Source of the DNA: Macrocystis pyrifera
Taxonomy: Eukaryota > Sar > Phaeophyceae > Laminariales > Laminariaceae
NCBI GenBank assembly: GCA_031763025.1
Contig: JASSKH010000017.1
Coordinates: forward strand, 6,543,361-6,607,360
DNA: 64,000 bases
Direction: 5' to 3'
This document shows, one piece after another, positions 31,753 to 43,229 of this stretch; the stretch's first letter is position 1; each line of letters opens with the position of its first letter. The translations under genes were made by a program, and so were the position numbers. Under the pieces are notes generated by a model. That model had not been told where the DNA came from. It searched no databases and saw only the letters and a list, made by a program, of their open reading frames with translations.

Positions 31753-33665
31753 TGCTGCTGTGACGCGCCGTTCGGTTCCAGATACCGCATCGGCTGAAAG
31801 GCGTCTGGTCCAGCTGGAGAGTATCCTGCGTAAGAGCCGTATGTGCCATCGCCATGAACGGCGGGCTGCGGCGGGTAAACTCCCCCGCCGCCGGAGAAAT
31901 AGCCTGAGCCGTATCCTCCGCTCACGTCTCCGTAGCCTTCCCGAGAGCCGCTCGCTTGAGCTGCGAGGCCGTACTCTTGCGTCTCGGGGGAGTACTGCTG
32001 CTCCTCGTAGGATTGCCATTCCGAAGCAGCCCAGCGCTCGTCCGCAGTAGCGTTGTACCCGTAGCCGTCGTTGTGCCCAGCGTAGTTCGCGTAACGCGGG
32101 GGCCCGTTGTGGGTGGCAGAGCGAGGTGGAAAATTAGGGCGGAAATTCGGTGCTCTGCTCGCCCCCCTGCCGCCGGAGGAGGAAGGACGCCCGTCCGCGA
32201 AACCTCTCCCCCCCGGTTGGCGACCCGTGTACCCTGCAGGCCCGCGTCCACGACCAGGTGCCTGCCTTGGCGGGAGGCCTCGACCCCAATTCCCGTCTGA
32301 ACGTTGTGGCTGCTCCCTGGGTCGATCTTGCACGAAGTCCGGGCGGCGAATTCCGTCAATTTCCCGCCCCGTCTGTCGGCCTTCATGCGCAAATCCCTGG
32401 GCTCCTCTCTGCTCGCGGAAGGCCAAGAATTCCTCGAACTCCCGTCGAAGGGCCACGCAGTCCGCGGTGTTGTGGGAGTCGTTCGGGCCGTGTCGTCTGC
32501 AGAACATCGGTGACTGTTGGTGAGGGCCTCGCTCGCCTGCTCCGCCACCGTTCCATCCGGCAGCGCCTGCTCCTCCACCGTTCCATCCTGCAGCGCGTGC
32601 TCCTCCACCGTTCCATCCTGCAGCGCGTGCTCCACCATCATCCTGGCCCCTGCCGTAGGATGGTCCACTCCGACCCATGCCGCCAGTGTAGAGCGCGTGC
32701 CTCGTCTCCTCACTTCGGTGTCCCTCTCCCCCGGACTGCCGACGCTCGTGCTGGGCCTGTGTCAAGGTAAACTCCAGGTGTTTCCTCGAGAGATTCGGAA
32801 AAAAAATAAGGGATTCCCGAGCGCGGGTAAAAGAGGTGTTTAGACGTCGGGCGATATGACGACATACAACATCTTCAGGCTTTTTACCGTGGCCACTAGG
32901 GCCCAAGCGGGAGTTCATGTTCATCACGATAGTCTCCCCACGACGAAGGTATTCCAAGACATCTTCACCATCGCCCTGCCACAACTCATTCCATTCCCTC
33001 TCTAAACGCTCTCCCTCCATGTCATATCCTTCTCTGTACTGTGACACAAAAATCCTCCATCCTTGCTGAGGGCTCCCAGACGCGACGATTCGGTTTTGAG
33101 TCGGACCGTCGGTGATTTTTGTCAGAAGCAAGTTCCATACTCTCAAAGACTTCTCCACTCTTTCTGCACCTCTGTTCAATTTGAGCATTTCCAAATCCAC
33201 GTCAGGCAACCCTACGGGAATGTCCTCGTACCCAAGAACGTCAGACAATTTCTCAGCTGCCAGATATGCACGAAATGAACTCTCAAACACCCTAAACTTA
33301 GTGTGAAGGCTTTCTCCTTTTCCTACCATACCAGTCCACTCTCTAATCTCAAGTTTAGTTCGTACTTCTACAGTTGTAGACATGCCTGAAGGGTGGGCGG
33401 GCCCGCTCTGTTGCCCAACCCCTTGACGTATCAGATCCGCCAGGATTGTCAGCCGCCGGATGTCCTCTGGACTCGGCAGGTCCTGTCGTGCATCCTCCCT
33501 CCTTTCCTCTGAGGCCACCCCTCGCTGATCAGCCTCATCCTGACCAGAATCCTGAGGAGATGCTGCTGCTCCTCCTCCTCCTCCCATCGCCATGTCTCCA
33601 TCGATGACCGGCGTAATCCAAGTCCCCAGATAAGGAATCCTAAACGGGAAGAACCTCATCCTCAC
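31464..33665 (-). CDS. Copia Gag (capsid/nucleocapsid), 733 residues
   Basis: Gag forms the virus-like particle and packages the element RNA. The ATG at 33665 lies just inside the primer-binding region. The first 300 residues are the capsid-like part (EREWNELWQGDGEDVLEYL near residue 220). Three tandem AAGWNGGGA-type repeats follow at about residues 340-375. Near residues 385-400 is CRRHGPNDSHNTADC, a Cys/His cluster that differs from the usual CCHC knuckle. The C-terminal half is Gly/Tyr/Gln-rich with about 20 consecutive Gln encoded by a CAG tract (+ strand 31694-31760). It is intact from start to stop and ends 5 bp before the first pol codon, in a different frame. Confidence 0.93.
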
Positions 33666-33683
33666 AGCCCTTTTGCACAGAAG

Positions 33684-33701
33684 CGTGGACGACTCGTACC
33701 A
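33684..33701 (-). promoter_or_regulatory. Primer-binding site of the copia element
   Basis: Nine bases after the 5' LTR the minus strand reads TGGTACGAGTCGTCCACG, as expected for pairing with a tRNA 3' end finishing GTACCA. The tRNA is not identified. Confidence 0.6.
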
Positions 33702-33710
33702 AAGCTAGCG

Positions 33711-34224
33711 TGTTGAGTAGCCCCTGTGCTCCGGGCGCCCTTGTTGTTGTTGCCGAGGGGGATAGCCCGATGCTCGGCGGAAAAGAAAGACGAAATAAAC
33801 CCTATAAACAACCCGTACCCTTGTCGTGGCTGAGGAGCCCTGTTGATGATATGAAATGTATTGAAGCTGGACTTGATAGCAGCGGTGGCGGTGGCGTGTT
33901 AGCCCCTGGGTGGACGGACCCCCTTTTGTACGGTGGCTGATTAACCCCGGTTTAGTAGTTTGGATTGAAGGACGCGGAGTCCTGGACACGGAGTCCTCGA
34001 CACGGAGTCGTCGACACGGAGTCGGGAAAGGAAGTAGATTACAAGAAGAAGTAGCAAGCCACAGCGTACGTCACAGACACATGCGGCCTAAAACACAATT
34101 CAGGGGTAAAGATGGTATCCCGATCGTAGATCCACTCAGACACGAAACCCCCCCGAATCTCCGCAATACCTCACGGGATATTTCCTCTCAAGATAATCTG
34201 ACAATGCTGTGAGTATACTTTTCA
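33711..34224 (-). repeat. 5' LTR of the copia element
   Basis: 514 bp with TG...CA ends on both strands (TGTTGAGTAG ... TATACTTTTCA as read on +). A short tandem of GACACGGAGTC lies inside it (34002-34023). Confidence 0.95.
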
Positions 34225-34354
34225 CCAGGTAAAACCATTTGCCTCGCATGCTGCTCCCGTCAAGCCCCCTAGTAGTCCTCGGCAGCCGCGCGTAGCTGTG
34301 CCGCTCTTCTCGCCCTCGCCACAGCCATCGCAACATTGCGCACTTCGGACAGAT

Positions 34355-34790
34355 CAGCTCATGAGCTACATGAGCTACATGAGCTACATGAGCTGCGCAT
34401 GTTTTCCTGGCTTGAGCTATAGGAGGGTAGCTCATCTGAACATGCTTGAGCTATAGAGGATAGCTCATCTGCACATATATGTCCAGAGTGAGCGATAGGG
34501 GCTACATGAGCTATTAATAGCTCATCTACCCCCGAGATGACCTATAGGAGCTACATGAGCTACACATGTTTCCCCTGGCTTGAGCCATAGGCGGTAGCTC
34601 ATCTGCACATGTTTTCAAAGCATAGGCGATAGCTCATTTGCACATGTTTTCGAAGCTTGAGCAGTAGGAACTAGCTCATCTACGCATGTTTTGAAAGCTT
34701 GAGCTATACCCTGGTAGGCGATAGCTCATCTGCACATGTCTTCAAGGCTTGAGCTGTAAGGGATAGATGAGCTAGCTCATGAACTGTATA
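34355..34790. repeat. AGCT-rich minisatellite array 1
   Basis: Units of about 40-50 bp contain TTGAGCTATAGG, then TAGCTCATCTGCACATG and TTTTCAAAGC. Each unit is a dyad (TGAGCTA ... TAGCTCA). The array starts with a (GAGCTACAT)n run at 34361. Confidence 0.9.
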
Positions 34791-35555
34791 AGTGACCAAT
34801 ACAAACACGCAAAACAGAACGACATCAACACAAACAACCATATATTTTTTGTACGTACCAGGTACAGCATGTGATATTATATTTAAGTAGATCGGATCTG
34901 GTCGACACCCCGCAGAATTATATTTTTTCGCTTTTTGACCACCACGAAACAGCTACACAGCGGCTATCAGCGTCACCACGCACACCACAAGAGGCGCTTG
35001 CACAAAACACAATACCGACACCACACAGCAACACCCCTAGAGTTCCCACGACCCGGGGTAGTAGCTCTAGCGGCGTTTCGGCCGTAGACCAGGCTGGCGG
35101 CGGGTAGCAAGCGGATCCATCGATGGATGTGGACCCCACCAACAACGCCATCTAGCCATCCCACAGCAGGGGTGCACCCGACGTTCCTGAGCCCCTCACA
35201 TTAGGAACTCAATATCTCACCCGATACAATACTTGGAAGAAACTCGTTCGGGCCATCCGACCGGCACTTGTTGCATGATGCCTCTCTGGAGTAGTTGAAT
35301 GGCAGGGGACTGTACTACTACTACTGTAATCGCAAGGTGGATGTACATGTATAAAGCGAGCTGTACTCCTAGCTGTACGGGGTTACATTTTTCGTCCTTG
35401 TGTTTTGTGTTTACTTACCACACTCGCACGAGCACAGCAGCGACGGTGACCGTGCAGCAGTTTGTTGTTTGTTGTTGGCGGCTGATGTTTATTATGCTTC
35501 TTTCACAGCTGACCTTGATGTATTCTTCAAATAACAGTAGTATCGTACATGTGTG
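34791..35555. other. Intergenic, no gene recognised
   Basis: No protein domain is seen. A TACCAGGTA motif lies near 34857. It ends at the target duplication TTTGA of the next element. Confidence 0.4.
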
Positions 35556-35560
35556 TTTGA

Positions 35561-35945
35561 TGTTCGTTTATAAAGGATAAACCACTGAGCTACTCAGTCA
35601 GCGCTGACTCTGAGTAGCTCAGTGGTTTATCCTTTATAAACGAACAAAAGAAGTACCTTTGGGCTCGATACGGCCTCCCGCCGATAGCATCTTCCGGGGT
35701 TGATCAAGCCCGTAATCAGCGCCTGGTTTTTCCTTCCTATTGTCCCCCTCCCTAGTCGTGCGTTCTTTTAACAAAGTGGTTCACTCCACTTGATTTCCCT
35801 TTTTCTACCCACGCAGTGGTAGGGACAGCAGAAGTGACATTGTGCGTCATCCCATAACACCCAGATGTCAAGAATCACATAATGCACAATATGCCAATAT
35901 CCCGAACCGGCACGTAACTGTCAAGCTAAAGAGGCACAACGAACA
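35561..35945 (-). repeat. 3' LTR of gag-only element 1, including terminal palindrome
   Basis: The LTR reads TGTTCG ... CGAACA on +. Bases 35561-35646 form a near-perfect palindrome (stem of about 41 bp, centre near 35602/35603, 2-nt bulge). The 5' LTR copy matches only from 35603 onward, exactly the palindrome centre. Confidence 0.85.
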
Positions 35946-36595
35946 CCCTCCCTGACTCTTTACGTAACATTTACGGACCGAGACAACAACACACAACTCC
36001 ATGACCTAAACCACCCACAAACAAAAAAATCGAAAAGAAAGAGGAAACCCACCCCTGTGAGCAAAAACCGCTCACTCTCCCCACCGAGAAATATTGCAAT
36101 TGTAGACGATATTACAATATATCCACGCCAAAAAAATAATGAAAACTAAGGTGAAAAGTACAATGCCAGAGATCGCGGAGAACCCCGTTCCCCCGGACAA
36201 AAGTCTCCTTTTGCCCCCTACTCCCGTCATAAATTCTCAGATCGTAACGGTAATGCGAGATAGCATACGTCCTTTTTCACTTGTAAAATTAGAATTTATC
36301 TGGCGCTAAAGTTACCCGAAAAATAATAGTCGCTACCCAGTAGCTCCTGATAATCGAATAAAGAAACAATAAAATGCCGCTACTGCTGTCGACACGAACA
36401 GCTTAAGCCCTCCCAGCTACGAAAACTATTCGATCGTTCGCAGAAAATATTTTATGTTCCACTTTTCTCGGATGCGAACAAGTATTCGCAAAATGATACT
36501 GTTGGCAGAACAACCAATCAACCATGAATATGCTCACCCTCCTTTATTTTGCAGGCAGTAGTCTACTGCCAAAAATAAAAGATAGCCGCAAAATT

Positions 36596-37190
36596 CAATA
36601 TGATCAGTAGCCACCGCCAATACCAGCAATACACCTCACCTCCCTTTGGTGTATCAGCGTACCCTTATTTCTCCATACCGCTACCAGTATGCATTTCATT
36701 TCTACCAGGCCCCATCTGGTCCTGTCTACACCAGAAAAACACTACAAGTTTTTCGGATTTACAAAGACTGTTTGATTTGAACATGAAAATACGTTTCGAA
36801 GCTACCAGGCGAAAAAGGCTACGTATACCGCCCAGAACGAATCCCAGATGATACATCGTCTACTATCTACGGTTTCTCCACCCTTGCAATATAATCAGTA
36901 GCCACCGTCAATACCAGCAATACACCTCACCTCTCTTTGGTGTATCAGCGTACCCTTATTTCTCCATACCGCTACAAGTATGCATTTCATTTCTACCAGG
37001 CCCCATCTGGTCCTGTCTACACCAGAAAAACACTACAAGTTTTTCGGATTTACAAAGACTGTTTGATTTGAACATGAGAATACATTTCGAAGCTACCAGG
37101 CGAAAAAGGCTACGTATACCACCCAGAACGAATCCCAGATGATACATCGTCTACTATCTACGGTTTCTCCACCCTGGCCGCAAATAAATA
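36596..37190. repeat. Tandem duplication (about 294 bp x 2) inside gag-only element 1
   Basis: AATATGATCAGTAGCCACCG at 36596 and a near-copy at 36890 start two adjoining copies. The second gag-only element has only one copy (42357-42660). Confidence 0.85.
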
Positions 37191-37204
37191 GACCTCACGT
37201 TCGA

Positions 37205-37375
37205 CCAAAAAATAATAATGTCGATCGACAGGTGTATCCATCGTAAAATTAAATTCACCATTCATTCCTACGAAATCACACCATGATGACCAAAATAATA
37301 ATTTCGATCGACAGGTGTATCCATCGTAAAATTAAATTCACCATTCATTCCTACGAAATCACACCATGATGACCA
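37205..37375. repeat. Tandem duplication (about 87 bp x 2) inside gag-only element 1
   Basis: Two adjacent copies start at TCGATCGACAGGTGTATCC and end at ACACCATGATGACC. Element 2 has one copy near 42692-42762. Confidence 0.85.
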
Positions 37376-37823
37376 GACCTGCCCCCTCCGCCCCGCGATG
37401 TTGCCGGACCTTGCATGAAGCTCCGGCTGACGAAATACCCAGATCTGCTCGCTTGTTGCCACCCGGACGAAACCCCATCGTTATTTGGTACTGCTGCAGA
37501 CAGTCCACGATTACCCCACGCCCGTTTCCTGCCACCGCTTTTTAACAGCAGCAGAATGCACGCAGCTATTATGCCGCGCGACTTTGCCCCACCTAACGCC
37601 CCCCGGTAGGATTGCACACGGCTGGCGGCCGTGCGGCTTCTCGCGGGATTTGCATGCAGACATGTACCCTCGCTGAGCGATAACCCCATATCTGCTGCCT
37701 CCACAACCTCTGAAGTGGAGTGCGTACGGCAAATAAATGTCGTACGACTTGAAGTCCCCCGCTCGCAACACACGGCGGAGGTGCCTACGGTTGTCCGCCG
37801 TAGGGCTTTTAGCTGCTGTGCCC

Positions 37824-38641
37824 CTAAAACGCCGTCGTCTCCACCTCATCATCTCCGGGATCCCCCACCATCGCAAACACGGCCTCCGCCGGCGATCCAT
37901 CCATGTCCGCCGGCGATGCGCACTTGCTGCTCTCGTGTCCTCTCCCACCACACCTTTCGCAGAGCTTTGCAGTGCAACTGTTGCTGTAGTGGCCCGCAGC
38001 CTTGCACCGGAAACACCTTACTGTCGAGCCCTTCGCTTTGCCGGCTCCACCGTCTGAACTGGCGTTGCCGTTGCCTTCCTTCCCTTTTCCAGACCGACCC
38101 CCTTTTGCCTTTCCGCCCTTCCCTCCGTAACCACTTCCCCCTTTTCCGACGAGCGCAAGCGATTTCGATGAGCCCTTCGACTTGCCGGAAGATGAGGCTA
38201 TTACCTCGTGTTTGCTGCGAACCAAGTTTATGATTTCCTTGCGATCGTAAACCTGCTTGAGAGCTTGAGATTCAGATCTCGGATCTCAAGCTCGTACTCG
38301 GCAGCAGGCAAGGCAGAAACAAAACAGGCGTACAAAGTGTTGTCATCCACATTCATGCCTGCGTTGTTCAGTTTGACACGTAGGTCCTCCATCTCATACA
38401 GTTTTTCTACGGGGTCGTCCTCCTTCCCGATTTGAAAGCTGTACAGCTGCCTCATGCAAGTTCCCTTCTGTGCATTGGTTTTTGTATCGTACCAATCCAC
38501 TATTGACTCCCAACATTTCCTCGGAAACGTACTTCGGTGAAAAGCTGCTTTGTCAACATTAGACTGTAGAGCTTGGGAAAGAAACACCCAGGCCATCAAT
38601 TGCCGCTCGTACATAGAGGCCGTCACTCCCTGCGCCATCAT
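37824..38641 (-). pseudogene. Copia-type Gag, N-terminally truncated and frameshifted, with two CCHC-like knuckles
   Basis: Part one (38641-38228) matches the copia gag capsid fold: MAWVFLSQALQSNVDKAAF, then CWESIVDWYDTK and QLYSFQIGKEDDPVEKLYEM. It changes frame near 38250 at a CTCAAGCTCTCAAG duplication and continues (38225-37824) through a Gly/Lys-rich linker to CFRCKAAGHYSNSC and CERCGGRGHESSKC. These are nucleocapsid zinc knuckles. The usual 60-80 residues before the capsid part are absent because the LTR abuts it. Confidence 0.85.
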
Positions 38642-38643
38642 AG

Positions 38644-38986
38644 GCTGACTCTGAGTAGCTCAGTGGTTTATCCTTTATAAACGAACAAAAGAAGTACCTT
38701 TGGGCTCGATACGGCCTCCCGCCGATAGCATCTTCCGGGGTTGATCAAGCCCGTAACCAGCGCCTGGTTTTTCCTTCCTATTGTCCCCCTCCCTAGTCGT
38801 GCGTTCTTTTAACAAAGTGGTTCACTCCACTTGATTTCCCTTTTTCTACCCACGCAGTGGTAGGGACAGCAGAAGTGACATTGTGCGTCATCCCATAACA
38901 CCCAGATGTCAAGAATCACATAATGCACAACATGCCAATATCCCGAACCGGCACGTAACTGTCAAGCTAAAGAGGCACAACGAACA
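38644..38986 (-). repeat. 5' LTR of gag-only element 1, lacking the foldback arm
   Basis: It begins (minus) TGTTCGTTGTGCC at 38986 and matches 35603-35945. It stops at 38644, three bases from the gag ATG, so the end of the LTR, the primer-binding site and the gag start are missing. Confidence 0.85.
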
Positions 38987-38991
38987 TTTGA

Positions 38992-39589
38992 TGCCTCGCT
39001 TGTTCAGCTCTTACGCGTCCTGTGCATTTTCTCACGCTGCGCTCACCAACAGGAGACCAAAGAGACAGGCATTCGTGACCTACCACCTAGTGGGTTTAGG
39101 CGGTGTGTACCGTACCCGGCAAAACAGCTACCGGGTCTGACGAGGACGCCTTCAACGAGCACGGAGGAGAAAACTCAAACTTCACGTAAATGCCTTAGGG
39201 ATAAGCGGGGCAGCGGCGGGTCTTCTGTGCTTTGTTTTGTGATGTCCCTCACAGTTCATTTGTTTTCGTGTTTTTTTGGCGATGTCGCGAGTAGATAGTT
39301 TTTTTTTTGCTGCCTCTGTCTCCTCTTGGCACCTTGTGGTAGGCCCCAGCCACGGAAGTTGGAACGGTGTGTCTGGGATTCAGATGATGCTGCGGTTCAA
39401 TGTAGCCTTATTTTTTACATGAGTCCAGATAAAATGCTAATAGTACTAGTAACATCAATGTTAACTGTCGCTCGTACCGTCGTTGAAATTTAGTATGCAT
39501 GGTAAGCTGTACAACCCAAATTATTCCTATACATTCGCACTTGTCAAGGAGGGTGGGTTTTTTCAGCTACTCATCTTACACGCTTGTGT
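38992..39589. other. Intergenic, no gene recognised
   Basis: No domain or repeat was identified between the gag-only element and the second minisatellite array. Confidence 0.4.
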
Positions 39590-40105
39590 TGCCGAGAAAG
39601 AGCTACTATGAGCTGCGTACATGAGCTATGATTACGTTCTCCGGGGGTGAGCTATAGACGATGGCTTCTCTGCACATGTTTTTCCTGCTTGAGCTATAGG
39701 TAGTAGCTCATCTGCACATGTTTTGAAGGCTTGAGCTATAAAGGATAGCTCATCTACACATATTTTCCTAGACTGAGCTATAGGAGCTACATGAGCTAGC
39801 TCATCTACCCCCGTGACGAGCTAAAGGAGCTACATATGTTTCCTTTGGCTTGAGCTATAGGCGGTAGCTCATCTGCACATGTTTTCAAAGCTTGAGCTTA
39901 AGAGGACAGCTCATCTACAAACATTTGCCCACAGGTTGAGCTATAGGAGATACATGAGCTAGCTCATCTGCCCCTGAGATGAGCTATAGGGCTACATGAG
40001 CTACACATGTTTCCCCCGGCTTGAAATAGGCGGTAGCTCATCTGCACATATTTTCGAAGCTTGAGCTATACACGATAGATGAGATATAGCTCACGAGCTG
40101 TTCGG
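39590..40105. repeat. AGCT-rich minisatellite array 2
   Basis: Same unit type and orientation as 34355-34790 (TGAGCTATAGGCGGTAGCTC, CTGCACATGTTTT). It has about nine irregular units and ends AGCTCACGAGCTG. Confidence 0.9.
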
Positions 40106-40321
40106 GGTGTGCAACATTGCGGTACACAGCAGTGCTGAAATGTGTGGAGTAACTTCGTAATTTTGGTTCTTCCGCGCTTTGAAAGGGAAGAAAAAAAGCT
40201 GGTGCACGTACTCTTATTCACGTACCTACTGTACACTGCTGCTGTGCATATACTGGTGCAAAACATAAACATATCTGTCTCTCAGCATCACGCACCCTTG
40301 CATACATACCACTACGTACGT

Positions 40322-40416
40322 GAGCCAGGTACCGGGTACCTCGTTACAGCAGGCCAGGTACCGGGTACCTCGTTACAGCAGTTGAGCACGTACAGCAGTA
40401 CGTACCTGGTACCTAG
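40322..40416. repeat. GGTACC-rich palindromic direct repeat
   Basis: CCAGGTACCGGGTACCTCG is repeated twice in tandem (near 40327 and 40351), followed by TACCTGGTACC. It lies in an otherwise unannotated stretch (40106-40677). Confidence 0.8.
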
Positions 40417-41226
40417 AAGTACAACACATACCTGATGCCACCCAACGTTTCCGCTGTTGGACTGACTCCCCCACCTCTCTCCTCTTGTACCTTTTCACCG
40501 CTGTAACCACTCTGGCCTGGAATATAATGCCCGTTTGAACTATTTTGTGGGTATCACATGTCGGTTGTATTCCTGGCCAGAACGGGGGGAATGGTTTTCG
40601 TGTCACCACTACTATGGCCGATCATGCAGGGAACACTTGGATATTATTATATGTGTGTAAACGGTGCCTATATATTCCAGGGCTTTTCGCGGGTCAGGTC
40701 AAATCTCACGGGTCGGGTCGGGTCGGGTCGGGTCAGCTGACCCGACCCGACCCGCGAGATTTTGAAAGCCTCTTGACCCGACCCGACCCGACCCGCGAGA
40801 TTTAAAAAGTTGTTGACCCCACCCGACCCGACCCATGAGATTTGAAAACATCCTGACCCGACCCGACCCGACCCGCGAGTTTTCAAAACCTCCTGACCCG
40901 ACCCGACCCGACCCGCCACCTTCGGATTGACCCGTGAGACACGGGTTTCATGCGGGTCGGGTCACCTTGACCCGTGAGACTATTTATCTTGACCCGCAGG
41001 TCCGACCTGTGGATCCGGCCCGTGGGTCGACACTTCAAAAACAATTTATTATTCATTTTTGTGCCCACAAGCGATATGTGGCCTGGCTGTAGTGGGCAAT
41101 AATGGATGCGGGCATGCATATATGGATTTGGCAGTGTTTTAATGAGTGAATAAGATACCAAAGGAGTATTATTGAGCATTTGCACGAGAAAAGCCTTTGG
41201 TTAAGAAAGCGGGAAGTGCTTTGAGT

Positions 41227-41705
41227 TGTTCGTTGTGCCTCTTTAGCTTGACAGTTACGTGCCGGTTCGGGATATTGGCATATTGTGCATTACGTGATTC
41301 TTGACATCTGGGTGTTATGGGATGACGCACAATGTCACTTCTGCTGTCCCTACCACTGCTGGGAGATAATAATAAACGACCTAAATCATCAACTCATCGA
41401 TTGTCTGGGTGTCTTGACTACCTGTGCTTGGGGCTGCGTGACGCAGCCCCAAGCACAGGTAGTCAAGACACCCAGACCATCGATGAGTTGGTCGTCAGCC
41501 CCAAGCACAGGTAGTCAAGACGCCCAGACAATCGATGAGTTGATGATTTAGGTCGTTTATTATTATCTCCCAGCAGTGGTAGGGACAGCAGAAGTGACAT
41601 TGTGCGTCATCCCATAACACCCAGATGTCAAGAATCACGTAATGCACAATATGCCAATATCCCGAACCGGCACGTAACTGTCAAGCTAAAGAGGCACAAC
41701 GAACA
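41227..41705. repeat. Head-to-head LTR palindrome at the 3' end of gag-only element 2
   Basis: 41227-41445 is the reverse complement of the LTR. 41446-41490 repeats its inner 45 bp forward, and 41492-41705 is the forward LTR. The centre is GGGGCTGCGTGACGCAGCCC (a one-base loop). The hairpin stem exceeds 200 bp with a loop of about 45. Confidence 0.88.
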
Positions 41706-43229
41706 CCCTCCCTGGCTCTTTACGTAACATTTACGGACCGAGACAACAACACACAACTCCATGACCTAAAACCACCCACAAACAAAAAAATCGAAAAGAA
41801 AGAGGAAACCCACCCCTGTGAGCAAAAACCTCTCACTCTCCCCACAGAGAAATATTGCAATTGTAGACGATATTACAATATATCCACGCCAAAAAAATAA
41901 TGAAAACTAAGGTGAAAAGTACAATGCCAGAGATCGCGGAGAACCCCGTTCCCCCGGACAAAAGTCTCCTTTTGCCCCCTACTCCCGTCATAAATTCTCA
42001 GATCGTAACGGTAATGCGAGATAGCATACGTCCTTTTTCACTTGTAAAATTAGAATTTATCTGGCGCTAAAGTTACCCGAAAAATAATAGTCGCTACCCA
42101 GTAGCTCCTAATAATCGAATAAAGAAACAATAAAATGCCGCTACTGCTGTCGACACGAACAGCTTAAGCCCTCCCAGCTACGAAAACTATTCGATCGTTC
42201 GCAGAAAATATTTTATGTTCCACTTTTCTCGGATGCGAACAAGTATTCGCAAAATGATACTGTTGGCAGAACAACCAATCAACCATGAATATGCTCACCC
42301 TCCTTTATTTTGCAGGCAGTAGTCTACTGCCAAAAATAAAAGATACCCGCAAAATTCAATATGATCAGTAGCCACCGCCAATACCAGCAATACACCTCAC
42401 CTCCCTTTGGTGTATCAGCGTACCCTTATTTCTCCATACCGCTACCAGTATGCATTTCATTTCTACCAGGCCCCATCTGGTCCTGTCTACACCAGAAAAA
42501 CACTACAAGTTTTTCGGATTTACAAAGACTGTTTGATTTGAACATGAGAATACATTTCGAAGCTACCAGGCGAAAAGGCTACGTATACCACCCAGAACGA
42601 AGAATCCCAGATGATACATCGTCTACTATCTACGGTTTCTCCACCCTGGCCGCGAATAAATAGACCTCACGTTCGACCAAAAAATAATAATGTCGATCGA
42701 CAGGTGTGTCCATCGTAAAATTAAATTCACCATTCATTCCTACGAAATCACACCATGATGACCAGACCTGCCCCCTCCGCCCCGCGATGTTGCCGGACCT
42801 TGCATGAAGCTCCGGCTGACGAAATACCCAGATCTGCTCGCTTGTTGCCACCCGGACGAAACCCCATCGTTATTTGGTACTGCTGCAGACAGTCCACGAT
42901 TACCCCACGCCCGTTTCCTGCCACCGCTTTTTAACAGCAGCAGAATGCACACAGCTATTATGCCGCGCGACTTTGCCCCACCTAACACCCCCCGGTAGGG
43001 TTGCACACGGCTGGCGGCCGTGCGGCTTCTCGCGGAATTCGCATGCAGACATGTACCCTCGCTGAGCGATAACCCCATATCTGCTGCCTCCACAACCTCT
43101 GAAGTGGAGTGCGTACGGCAAATAAATGTCGTACGACTTGAAGTCCCCCGCTCGCAACACACGGCGGAGGTGCCTACGGTTGTCCGCCGTAGGGCTTTTA
43201 GCTGCTGTGCCCCTAAAACGCCGTCGTCT

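Larger units (their letters stand above)
26327..34224 (-). mobile_element. Ty1/copia LTR retrotransposon, young insertion, target duplication CCAGG
   Basis: The element is 7.9 kb on minus: 5' LTR (33711-34224), primer-binding site, gag, pol, polypurine tract, 3' LTR (26327-26841). The gene order protease, integrase, reverse transcriptase, RNase H is diagnostic of Ty1/copia. CCAGG occurs at 26322-26326 and at 34225-34229 as a perfect 5-bp target duplication. The LTRs read as identical except for one extra T near the inner end of the 3' copy, so insertion was recent. One frame change and one stop interrupt pol. Confidence 0.97.
35561..38986 (-). mobile_element. Gag-only LTR retrotransposon 1 (TR-GAG-like), with foldback 3' LTR
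   Basis: A non-autonomous LTR element on minus: 5' LTR (38986-38644), gag pieces (38641-37824), a long non-coding part and 3' LTR (35945-35561). No protease, integrase or polymerase is present. TTTGA occurs at 35556-35560 and at 38987-38991 as a 5-bp target duplication. This match holds only if an inverted 42-bp extension (35561-35602) is counted as part of the element. The two LTRs differ at about two of 341 shared positions. TR-GAG is a named class of gag-only LTR elements in plants; membership here is by structure. Confidence 0.8.
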
